Shown: piece after piece, positions 1 to 12,000 of the stretch
Position numbering within the stretch: the stretch's first letter is position 1
Layout: the number at the start of each line of letters is the position of its first letter
Assembly (NCBI GenBank): GCA_037179385.1
Contig: CM074193.1
Coordinates: forward strand, 7,895,547 to 7,959,546
Direction of reading: 5' to 3'
Source of the DNA: Holothuria scabra
Lineage: Eukaryota > Echinodermata > Holothuroidea > Aspidochirotida > Holothuriidae
DNA: 64,000 nucleotides
Translations under genes and position numbers: made by a program
The notes under the pieces: model-generated
What the model was told of the DNA's origin: nothing
The model's input: only the letters and a program-made list of their open reading frames with translations
Database searches by the model: none

Positions 1-3000
1 CCTTCCTACTACATTTCCAACAGTTTCAATAGAAGATGTAAGGAAACGACTAACTGACAGGTATGTATGTCACTTTTATAGAGCTATGTAGGCATGTATT
101 TCATCCAATGAACTTAGAGAAAGTTATGTTGGGAAATACAAACAAGCCACCCACTTTGATGAAAAGGGTTGTTAATTTTGTAATTTGGTATTATGCTTTC
201 TTTTGTGGCATTGACATATATAAATATCACATGTAAGGTACACTGCTCTCTGCAGAATAACAGGTGATCATCAGTATTTGTGCTAAGGTGTGGGATCAAG
301 TGGTTCCTTCACCTGGCTGCTAAATTCCTTTAAAGATAAAAAGAGGGAATTTAATTTTTCACACCACCTATTCTTGCCAGTGCATGCAGTTTATTGCTAT
401 TGTGTGTCTTTTCCTCCTTCACAATTGAAAATTCCTCCTAATTTTTATGAAGGAGATAAATTTCTTTTCTTATTTCTGAAACCTAGCACTTACACTGGTG
501 ATCAGTATTGAAGTTATTGGACACTTGTGAGCTACACATTTAAAAAGGTTTTTCCCAAGGGGACATTTGACTAGCATATATACTTTCACCAAAAAAAAAG
601 GAACTTTATTTTTTTAATTTTTTTTTTTTAATTTCTCTTAAATATATGGTGTGTATATTTCTGTATTCAAACTGGGCTAAGTTATGGCATCAGAGGAAGC
701 TATAGCAAATAGGATTTCTCAGGTTGCACCTGGGATTAGAGTTAATTTTTAGGGTTGCAATTGCTAAAAAGGTTGGCTGATGTATATCTAAATCAACTGT
801 CTTGGTATTTGCACAGGTTAGAGCCGCTTCAGGAAACTAGTAGAGCTCATGAGAGGGAACATGAAAATATGGTAGAGAGGATGAAGAATTCAGCGTTGTC
901 GTCAGTAGAACTGAAAGATTCATCGGGTGGAGTCAATGGACAATATGAATTTTTTCAAGAAATGAGAAGCTATGTGAGAGATTTGCTTGATTGCTTGAAT
1001 GAAAAGGTATTGTAAAACATCATTTGAATGCAAGTGAAATGAGTAGTGAAGAGGGAATAAAAATATTCAGTATTTCTGTTATTTCTGTTATGAGTGTTTG
1101 CTCTGAGACCTGCTAAGCTAATGATGTCAGAAGATCTCTTGCTGTATCCTTAAAATATGTATGTAATACTGGTTTTATTGGTTTATTAGACATATCTAAA
1201 TATTAAGACCCCATCCTGTTCTAACAATGGATTTGAGTCGGTTACCCCAAAACCTGTTTCTTGATTTGTTAAGGGATAAAATACCCATATTGAATATTAC
1301 CTTTGTTTTACAGTAAATTCATTTGGAGTTTCTCAGTTTCAGGGTGTGCAAAACTTTTTTATCAATTTTCATGAATTGTTCATTGCCACAAAAGTCCCTG
1401 CTTCAATTCTTATTAAAAAATGGTATATTTGTGAAGTTGGGTTCCTTTCAAAGATGGCTATGCTATCTCTTTATCAGGTTCCAGTAATCACAGGTCTTGA
1501 GACAGCAATGCTAAACCTCCTCAAGAACAGAAGTACGTTCCTCATACAGAGGAGACAAGAAGACATCAAGGACCAGTCTTCAGAATTTATGTCACAGAAA
1601 GCTGCATCAGGGGCAAGCTTGATAATGAAAAACTCTAAAGCCAGCAGAGAAGAAAAACAGAAGAACAGGCGGGCAGCAGAAAGAGAAGGTCGAAGGTAAG
1701 AAAATGGGGTTGGTGTGCAATCTTGAGGGTGTTTGGAAATGTATGGAACATTTTCAAGATTTAGTAACAAATTCGTAAATTACTTGAACATCGTGTGCAG
1801 GGAAGTTTTCATATTGTTGTCCTGGCTAATTGCCAACTTTGATCCTTCTAGTCCAAACTTTGTCACTTGTGCAAACATCTCATTGAAAACATAAAGCCTT
1901 TATTTTTAAAATAAAAAATTGTTTTACTATACACCTGAAAATGAAATAGTATAAAGGATGACAACATTTAAGTTGTGGACTACCCAGGGTTATTTGAATC
2001 AAATCACGTTGATAAGAATCGTGATTTTAATTGAAAAAATCATGATTAAATAAAAAAAAATATTGATTCAAAGGGATCAATTTTATTTAAATCTCTGATT
2101 TAAATATGATTTTTCAAGTTGATTAATTTTATTTAAATCTCTTACTTAAATATGATTTTTTTTTTAAAAATAAAGAAAATCAACAACCCTGGACCCCAGA
2201 CATCTCCTCACTTGAACTGAAGTATTTATCTTTTCACATTGCCAGGGCACGAAGGAGAAGAATGAACGAAGGACTTCCAAAGGTGTCTCAGGAATATGAA
2301 GGGATGTCTAGTGATGATGAACAAACAGAAAGTCAACAGGCTCAGTTTAAGACAGAATTAGGTGAGTTTTAGGCAAGAACAATTCTTAGAAATTAAAATG
2401 GTTCTTTCAAGTCATAATATAGTGCTGTAAAACAAAATGGTAGTGTCATATTATTGTAACATATTGGTGCTGTAAATCAGAATGGTTCTGTCTGTTGTTA
2501 CATATTGGGGCTGTAAATCAAAATGGTACGGTCATATTTTTGGAACATATTTGTATTGCAAATCAGAATGGTTCTGTCATGTTGTTACACATTGGTGCTG
2601 TAAATCAAATTGGTACTGTCATATTGTTGTTTCATATTGGTGCTGTCCAATTGGTTCTTTATCATATTGGCCCTGTGTCAGATGTGCATTACTAGTTATT
2701 TGCTTGCAAACTGAAAGTTGCAAGTTAAAATAAGCTTGCTGCCATCCTTCTTAGATTAGGTTAGATAGAGTTTAACAGCCCAGTTTCCAAAAAATTGGTT
2801 CAAGTTGAGCCGCCCACTGCCTTTTTTCAAGTTCTGGCTTATTTTCCCGACCCCAGTGGTTCTCAAACTTTTTCAAAATACCGCCCCCGTAAGGCATCCA
2901 TGACTGATCCAACGCCCCCTCCCACCCAAAATGCCATCATATTTATATAAGTCTAAAGACCAGTTCATGTAAACAGTCACTAGAACTGTTGATGTTATCC

Positions 3001-6000
3001 ACTCGACTCACTATACACTACTATACAGTAGGCCTAAGTAAAAAGTTTCTGCCATTAGGATAATATTTTCGAAAATGGTGGCGCTATGTGCTTATTAGTC
3101 ACTAGAACTGTTGATGTTATCTACTCTGCAGCATCTCGGAAAATGACTGTTGACTTTGAGCTTTCGACTTTCAATTTCCAGCACCAAAATGACCCATATA
3201 AGTTTTAAATTGGGTAAATTTTTGTCAGTAGTTGCTTAACCTTTCAGAGAAGACAGTCTGTGTCGACCACTCTGCAACCTCCTAGGTTCCTTTACTGTAA
3301 GAATGTATGAGAACCTCCAGGGACCCCCTAGTCAATGCCAATGCCCCCCTATTGCTTGCAAACTCCTCAGCGCCCCCTTGAAACTTTTAAACACCCCCCA
3401 GGGGGCGGTAGGGACCATTTTGAGAACCATTGCCCAACCCCATTGTTTATGCAAAGCATTACACACTATGGCAGTATGTTTTCCTGGATTAGGTTAGGTT
3501 AGGTGGAGTTTAACAGCTCAGTTTCCAACCAGTTGGTTCAAGTCGAGCTGGCCACAACCTTTTTTCCAGTTGTGGCTCATGTGAAAAGCATGGAAGACGA
3601 AAAAACATTTCAGGATTTTTACATACTTTGTAGTTGTAGGGCTATGGTTCTAGTTCCAGGTCATACTGATGACTCTTGAAGTGAAACATGCTACATGCTT
3701 ATGTACGTTTGATTTACTTTGTTCCGCCAAATCCAGATCGAATCAACTCAGAAGCAAAGGCTGTTTTTGAAGATGTTGTTGATGACTTTCATTCCATTCC
3801 CATCATCCAATCAAAATTTGAGAGATGGAAGCTGGATTACTCTGAATCTTACCAAGAAGCTTACATTGGTCTTTGTTTGAGTAAATTATATAGTCCATTT
3901 ATCAGACTGCAGCTTATAGACTGGAACCCATTAGAGGTAAGTTTTTACAGAGCAGTAGGGGAGGTGGGGGGGGGAGGATAACATTCAGTTCTGAAATGGT
4001 CTGTGTGATGTCAGTGTTTTTACGCTACAGGTTGGGTCAGATCCTTACGTTTATCAGACTACAGAGATATTGAAACAAACAGAGGAAACCCTTTAACTCA
4101 GAGCCTCATCAAAATTTTCTACTCAAGGGGTATGTGGCATTATGCGTGTCCCATATGTAGCATATCACATGAGTAAACACATTCAGGCGACTTGATTTTG
4201 TGATTAATTAGTAGTTGGACTGTATTTAGAAAAATTTAATATAAAATCATATGTCTTTCTGCAAAAGAGGTCACTTTCAACCTTAACTAATGCAAAGCTC
4301 ACAAGGCATTAGAACAGGACAGAGAAGGGATTAATGTTTAATAGTTGTGTTTTTTTTTTTGAAGTCAAACTGTCTGACATTGATTTGATCAAATTTTTAA
4401 CTTTAAGTGAAAGGAAGATTATTTCATTTAAGGGATAAATTTACTTGGTCAATCAAATCATTGCATTTTGTTAATGTTAAACCTTTCTTGTGTAATGATG
4501 AAAAGAATGAGTCTTTCAGGTAATTCAGACGTTGTGTTTTAAGTTTTGTGAACAACCAAACCATACCTTTATTGTTGATATAATTTTTGCTAGTAATTAC
4601 CTGTGGGGTGCTTTAAACTCTTCAAATGCATGCAAAGCAGGAAAAATCATGGCCAGTTTGAAGAAAAGTGCAGACACTTGTAATTTTATTTCATGTTATT
4701 GTAATTTCATGAAGTTGGTCCTTATAAAGAATATTTTGTCTTTACAGTTCCTATGAAGGGTTCTTTAGAAATGGTTTTATATATAAGACTATTTAAACCT
4801 CCAATGTCTTCTTCTTACAGAGTGGTTGTAGAAATATAGAATCAATGAGTTGGTTCAACACCATTCTTTTTTATGGCTACCAGGAATCTGAAGAACTCAG
4901 CAGAGAAGACTCAGACTTGAAGTTACTTCCAAGTATCATTGACAAAGTTGTTTTGCCAAAACTTATTGGTAATTTGTATTCCTTCTTTCTGGGTTTATTC
5001 TTCCTATGTGTTGGTGTATCGGAGTGAAATAAGAGGATATACTTCTTCTCCATGATATCTGTGCTTGTTGGTCCGCATGTTTGGTCTAATGGTAAGAGCA
5101 TCCACCTCTCACGCGGAAGGCCCGGGTTCGCTTCCCAGGTCTTGTCATACTAAAGACTCTAAAAAAGGAACATACTGCCGTTGTGCGTGATGCTCCACTT
5201 AAGCAATGGAGTAGGGAAAACAATCCAGTGAGCCACAACTGGAAAAAAGGCTGTGGCCGGCTCGACTTGAACCAATAGGTTGGAAACTGGGCTGTAAAAC
5301 CCTGTCTAACTAGCTAACTAACTGTGCTTGTTGGTTCACCTTCGGATGCTTTGCATAAGCAATGGAGTAGAGAAAACAATCCAGTGAGCCACAACTGGAA
5401 AAAAGGCTGTGGCCGGCTCGACTTGAACCAATAGGTTGGAAACTGGGCTGTAAAACCCTGTCTAACTAGCTAACTAACTGTGCTTGTTGGTTCACCTTCG
5501 GATGCTTTGCATAAGCAATGGAGTAGAGAAAACAATCCAGTGAGCAACAACTGGAAAAAAGGCTGTGGCCGGCTCGACTTGAACCAATAGGTTGGAAACT
5601 GGGCCGTAAAACTCTGTCTAACTAGCTAACTAACTGTGCTTGTTGGTTCACCTTCGGAAAACAAACAAAGTGTCTGGTCAACAGCAAAAGAAGAGTTAAA
5701 AATTTTAAAAATTTGCTCCAATCGGGGCATATTTGCGCCCCTCGGGTGTGGGTGGAAAAGTGGACTTAGCAGGCCCCGCATCAGCTTCCGTAGGCTATTG
5801 ACCCAGTGACCTTAAACTATTGTTTCTCTTGTTGTTGAATTTTCGGGTACCTACTCGCAGATTCAATCTCCGCGTGAAACAGTAAAGATGGGTGACAGCC
5901 GCGCTCTCCTTCTGGGTCCAAAAGGACCCAAACAACGGTGAAGGGTTGAAATAAGCCTGTGAAGTGTGTTTACTGCAAAGCTGATGGCGCTGTCCCTGCG

Positions 6001-9000
6001 TGCGTGCACAGCCCCGTGGTGCAGATACTTTAAATTAAACCTTTACTGTTTTGCTCCAATCTGGGCATATTTGTGTGCCTCAGGACTGGGTGGAAAAGCG
6101 GACATAGCATGACCCACATCAGCTTCTGGAGGCTATTGACCCCGTGACCTTAAACTATTGTCTCTCTCGTTGTTGAATTTTCGGGTAGCTACTCGCAGTT
6201 TCAAGCTCCGCGTGAAACAGTAAAGATGGGTGACAGCCGCGCTCTCCTTCTGGGTCCAAAAGAACCCAAACAACGGTGAAGGGTTGAAATAAGCCTGTGA
6301 AGTGTGTTTACTGCAAAGCTGATGGCGCTGTCCCTGCGTGCGTGCACAGCCCCGTGGTGCAGATACTTTAAATTAAACCTTTACTGTTTTGCTCCAATCT
6401 GGGCATATTTGTGCGCCTCAGGACTGGGCGGAAAAGCGGACATAGCATGACCCACATAAGCTTCTGTAGGCTATTGACCCCATGACCTTAAACTATTGTC
6501 TCTCTCGTTGTTGAATTTTCGGGTAGCTACTCGCAGTTTCAAGCTCTGCGTGAAACAGTAAAGATGGGTGACAGCGGCGCTCTCCTTCTGGGTCCAAAAG
6601 GACCCAAACAACGGTGAAGGGTTAAGTTATCAACATGACGTGGTCACTATTCACAGTGGTATTAAGCTGGTGTCATAAATGGATTCTCATTGTCACATGT
6701 ATTAACTCCTAAGGCATTGGGAATGTTACTAAAGTTGTACCAACTTATTCATGTATGATGGTTCCCAGGAGGATTCCGGAAAACTTTGCAACTATTGTGA
6801 TCTGATTCTCATTAGTAGTGGAGGTTAAGTTAGATACAGTGTACCTCCACAACCTTCTGCTTTTAAACTGAAAAAACTGACCTTTTCCTCTTCTGGGGCA
6901 CTGAATTGTTTTCCTAACTCCATTGTTTAAACAGAGGGCAATCATATTGGTAGTCAATTCCATTTTTAAAGTCTTTAGTATGACCCAGCCTGGGAATCAA
7001 ACTCCAAATCTTCCTAGTGTGAGTCAGATGCTCTATCATCTAGACCTCACACTCGGTTTCTGGATGGTAGCAGAAAATACCCAGTTGGAGCTGTGAATAA
7101 TGTAAGCTTCTCATTAATTACAATGGTGATTTAAGTTCTCATTTAGGTTGTTCTATATGAAGTACATTCTTGTTTGTAAGTGGTTGCTAATATTTTATCT
7201 TCCAGCTCTGGTGGAAAATGTCTGGGACCCGATGTCAAGTACTCAAACACACAGACTTATAAACACTATCCAGAGGTTAGCAGAAGACTACCCTACTGTT
7301 TCTTCATACAATAAAAACACACAGGTAAAGTGCATCGTCTATTATTTTGTAAACTCCCACAACATTGAATAATTAACAACCAATTTTATGGGTTGGTCTT
7401 TTCAGATCAGTTTCAAGAAATTAGTGGAGTGATTTGTTCTGCACTGTTCAGTTGTTTGACCTAATTTTGTCTAACTGAAGAGGACATCTCTCTTCTTTCC
7501 TACTCTCTCCATCGCCATGCACCCTTACACACTAGGCCTGTCAGTTTCCGTTTAATTTCCTAAATGTTGAAATGGTCAAAATGAACATTCGTTTACCATT
7601 TAAACAATGTCCAAAAATAGCCGCCCTTGATTTCCCTTAGAATCAAGCATAAACACGATAATATATGCAAATAATGGCTTTGAGACTATAATTTTGGCAT
7701 GCCATCCTCTATCAGTTCAAAAAACATCCAGGACATGCATTGCAAGTCATTTGGTAACTGCGTACCCGATATGCAGTAGAGAAAATGCACAGGGAACACT
7801 GTGGCTTTGCTGCTACCACGAGCAGCTAACTGCTGCAGCGCAGGCTCATTTACTAAGCAGCCTGCATACCTGGCTGAGCGAAGTCTAGCTCACACAATGT
7901 TAGCAATCAATACTACGCCATCGAAATCATAGGTTTCATGAACAGGTATATTGTTACCTAAAGTTGGGCATTGTAATTGGAGGCTTTAGGAATTAGTTTT
8001 ACTGAAAATTGAAAGCACATTCAAAGTGGCAGATTCAGCTTGTTGGCCTAGGCTAGGCCTAGCCTAGAAAAATCAACAGCTTATTTGGGCATAACGTTAA
8101 GTCTAAATTAGAGTTAGGCCCATATCGTTAAACCTTTTGGCTATGAGAGCACCATTTTAAACGTCTGATCGTTCGTTTATATATTTAAATGTAACAGGCT
8201 TCTCACACATCACCCCCTCCCTCCTCATCAGTAAAATACATTAAAAAATAATGTGTGGTAAAATATGTTTGCTTTTAAGTAGAAGGTTTGTCATTATTTT
8301 AATTTTTCTATGATTTCATCTGCAACAGGGAAACCCCCACCCCCAACCTTTCATTTGCAATATTTTTGTAATGAAAAAGAGCTGTTTTGAAACTTTTGTT
8401 TTCTACCCTTGCCAAGTACTACTAAGCTTTCACCCTCACTGCCTACTCTGGGCTGTCCTTGTTTAAGTTTTACCTCTTTTTTCCTATCTTCAGGCCTTAC
8501 TATCAGCCATCGTAGCCAGAATTAAGAAGACACTTGATGATGACGTGTACATGCCTCTTTTTCCCAAAAGGTATGTTGTCTTTCCAAAATACTGCATTTT
8601 TCCTTGTCAGCCATTTTGTTACCAAATGAAACCATTTTGTTGTGTGTCATTTTAATACTTGAACATCAAGTTCCATTGGAAGTGTGTAAATTTTCTTGGC
8701 TTCTAAGTGAAAGAGTGTTTTCTTTTCAAAAGCTCTTGCTGAGTTGGTGGTACACTAGTCCCCTTCCCCCCTCACCCTTTGTTTTAACATTAATGAATAT
8801 TCACAATGTAAATTGTGTTCTCCTATCCTATATGAGGAAAGTTATACTTCAAATGGTGGTGAGGATTTCTTATTAAAATTAGATTTTGTAACTTTAGCAT
8901 GTTTTCTGTTTCTTCCATAGTATGCTGGAGCAAAAGGGAGCAATGGCATTTATGCAGAGGCAGTTCTGGTCCTGTGTGAAGGTGAGTCACGAATAAATAT

Positions 9001-12000
9001 TGGATTGATAAAAGAGTGGGGGTAAGATGAGACTTTGCAAAGTTTTCCCCTCATTTCAGCCCCTCAACCATCCCAGTTTCACTTCTTAAATAACTTGTTC
9101 AAAAGAAAAAATCAAAATAAATGCAAGTCACATATAGAGACTGGTTTGGCAAAAAAGTAATGGAAAGAAGGGCTTTGAAAAAAAAAATTACATCAAAATT
9201 ATTTGGAACCTGCCCAGGGACAATTTTGTCCTTTTGTAAAATGTTAACAATAAGAAGTATGTGTGTCAGCAAATACGCAGTCAAAAATGTGGTAAAACCT
9301 TCTTTTGCCACGCACAAAAGGATTGAACAGGATCAAGATTGTTCCAGTTTAAGCTTATACCTTTTGATGGATTGTATTTTGTTTTATAGTGTTCTTTTCT
9401 CTGACCCTTGTATCTTAATGTAATTGTCTTCACAACTCCATATTATATTACTTCTTTTGTGGCCCACATTGTTACAATAAAAGATGTGGTGTTTTGTCCT
9501 TCCTTTTCAGTTATTTGGTAATGTGTTAAGCTGGCATGGATTGGTAGACCAACAGGTCCTGATAGAGATAGCTTTAGATGGACTTCTCAACAGATACATC
9601 CTCCTGTCTCTCCAGAACTCAGATGTTAATGAGGAGAGTTTAGCCAAATGCCAGAAGGTAAAGATGATACATATGTACTGATTAGCTTAGTTCAACAATG
9701 ACAAGATCAAGTTTGACTCATATGTTGTGATAATTGTTTACCAGTCACTTCCAAGTATCTCTAACTTGAAAAAAGACAATGCTGGTCATAATTGGTAAAA
9801 TATAGGAGATTTTGTTAATTTTTGGATGAAATTCTCTAACAACTCCTTTGAAATTCATTCAGATTATCAAAACAGTATTACCAAAGGTATTGTTGGGGGA
9901 GGGAGGGGGGGGGGTGGTAGTGTTGTTATTCTTCTTTTTGGTTTTCTTTTTGGAAAATGAAAGGGACTTTCTCCTTAAGCTTGCAAAAACTTCAGTGGGA
10001 CCATGGTAGATGTTGGTTGATGCAAGCTAGCAATATGAATGATCAGCCAACCTGTTTTTTACATTATTGCTTTGAACATTGTTTTTGCAAATCAAAGCCA
10101 AAGATGTTTAAATTGCCAATAGTTTATGGGGTCATCAGATGTGTCAAAGTTCTATACCCTCTCTTATATAAAAAATGTCTTTTCCACCCTATGAAGAAAG
10201 AATTGTTCCACCGGTTTCATATTTCTGTTCCAATCCCGTGTAAAAAGTTAATGCCTGTGCTCTGCTCTCATTGACTGTACATATGTGTATGTTTCTTAGC
10301 CTACAGCAGACTCAGCAGCTGTGAATAGCTGCTTAGAACAGGAAGTTGCTATTTGCTTTACAAAGACCAACTTACTTGCAAAACTAATGCAATTCAATGG
10401 CTGTTGGAATTAAATTTTAAGTTTTAAGTTTAAGGCTACACCTGCACCATAAGCTTCGACCTCAGATCTGCTTAAAGTTTACAGACCTTTATCAGAGGGG
10501 GGAGTGTTCATTAGGAAATATATAGGTATACTTAGCATTAATAACTTGTTACTTGTCATTATCAACCCTAAGCTCCACAGAGTTTTTATATTTTTAATAT
10601 TTTAAGTGGCCAAAGGTCTGATGTCTGACAAGTGTCCGCTCAGAAAACATACGTAACTTTGGTTTGATTAAGACTTCTCATGAAATAGATGTTTGTATCC
10701 ATTACATTTTGGGGCTGTAGGAGGGGCCTGTATTAACAAATAATTTTCTTTTGCTGCAGTATATCTATGAAATTACATTAAAGGATGATATATACACAAA
10801 TAAACAAAAAGAAAGAGTAAATTCATCATCTTTTCATGATTCTTATCTTCTTATAGATTGCTGGATCCCTTCCTAGAGAGTGGTTTCAAGACCTTCAGGG
10901 AGACAGTACCTTAAAACAACTGGAATCTTTCTGCAAATACCTCCTCAATTGTGTGGATACACTGCATACAGCTTTCTATGGAGGTTCAGATTTGCAGAAG
11001 AAATCAGCAAGGTAACTTATGTGTTAAGTTGTGTACTATTGATGTTTTAAAAATGTTTCAAGTGCATCTGTATCAAGATTCATTTATAACCTTTTTCATC
11101 ATCTTTTGAGGTGAGAAGGCTTGTAATTACAGGCTTGCCAACATTTGAAAGCTGAAAATCTTACTCTACTTTCATGCCGGCCTGGGGAGGGGTCAAAGGG
11201 GAGGGGTGTCAATGCAATATGGGCTAGATGCAAAATGGTGCAACATTTGGTGCTGGATTTGAATGAAATTTATCTTCAAAAAAAATCAAATTTTCTAAGA
11301 AGGGTTTTTATTTTTCTTGCTTGGTGAAAACTGAAATAGGCCTAGCCTAGGGCCTAGTGTCACTGATATTATCCAGCTGCAATGACCTGGCAGGATTTCA
11401 CAGAGCCCCAACGGTAGCAGTGATTAATCCTGATGTCGTTATTTAAAAGATTTTCCACAACTTGCAAGTCTTATTTTGTTCTCTTGCCTATTTGTCTGAT
11501 ACGGTATCCTAACATGCGATACATATTACACAAATCCCCACTTAGGCCTAAGGTTAAGTATATTGCTACAGTTAGGCCTAACCCTGCCTGTATGTATGGG
11601 GCTGGAAACGTTTTTAGGCGGGCCTAATTTTAGTTAAAACTTGGAAGTCCCATGTATCACAAAAATTGCTTTCAGGCCTTTAACAAAATGAGGAGAAAAT
11701 GTAGGATAGTCGGTATCGTCCACTATGATGACCTACCTTTTGTTAATCTTCAGATCCTGGATCAAAGGCTAGGCTAGATAATAGATGTTCAGCCACTAAG
11801 ACATCACAGCTAGCTAACCAGTAGCTAACATTAACACAATTTTGTAGCACTGCCAGGGCTGCCTGCCAGGTTGTACCTCTTATGGCCAAACCTTCCTGAC
11901 ATTTGGCCAAATCCAAGGTCCTGGCCATCCATTCTCCCCAAGAAGGATTTTCAACAGCCAAATAACCAATCTTTTATGCCAAAGTGCCAAACTTCAAATT

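Noticed and set aside
5071..5145. Functional tRNA-Glu gene
   Set aside because: Boxes A and B and a CTC loop are visible, but the D arm is short, the acceptor stem does not pair, and the sequence runs into a repeated SINE tail.
10740..10830. Extra PAXBP1 exon before 10857
   Set aside because: The exon 9511-9657 joins 10857-11011 in phase with expected family sequence; adding sequence here brings stops.
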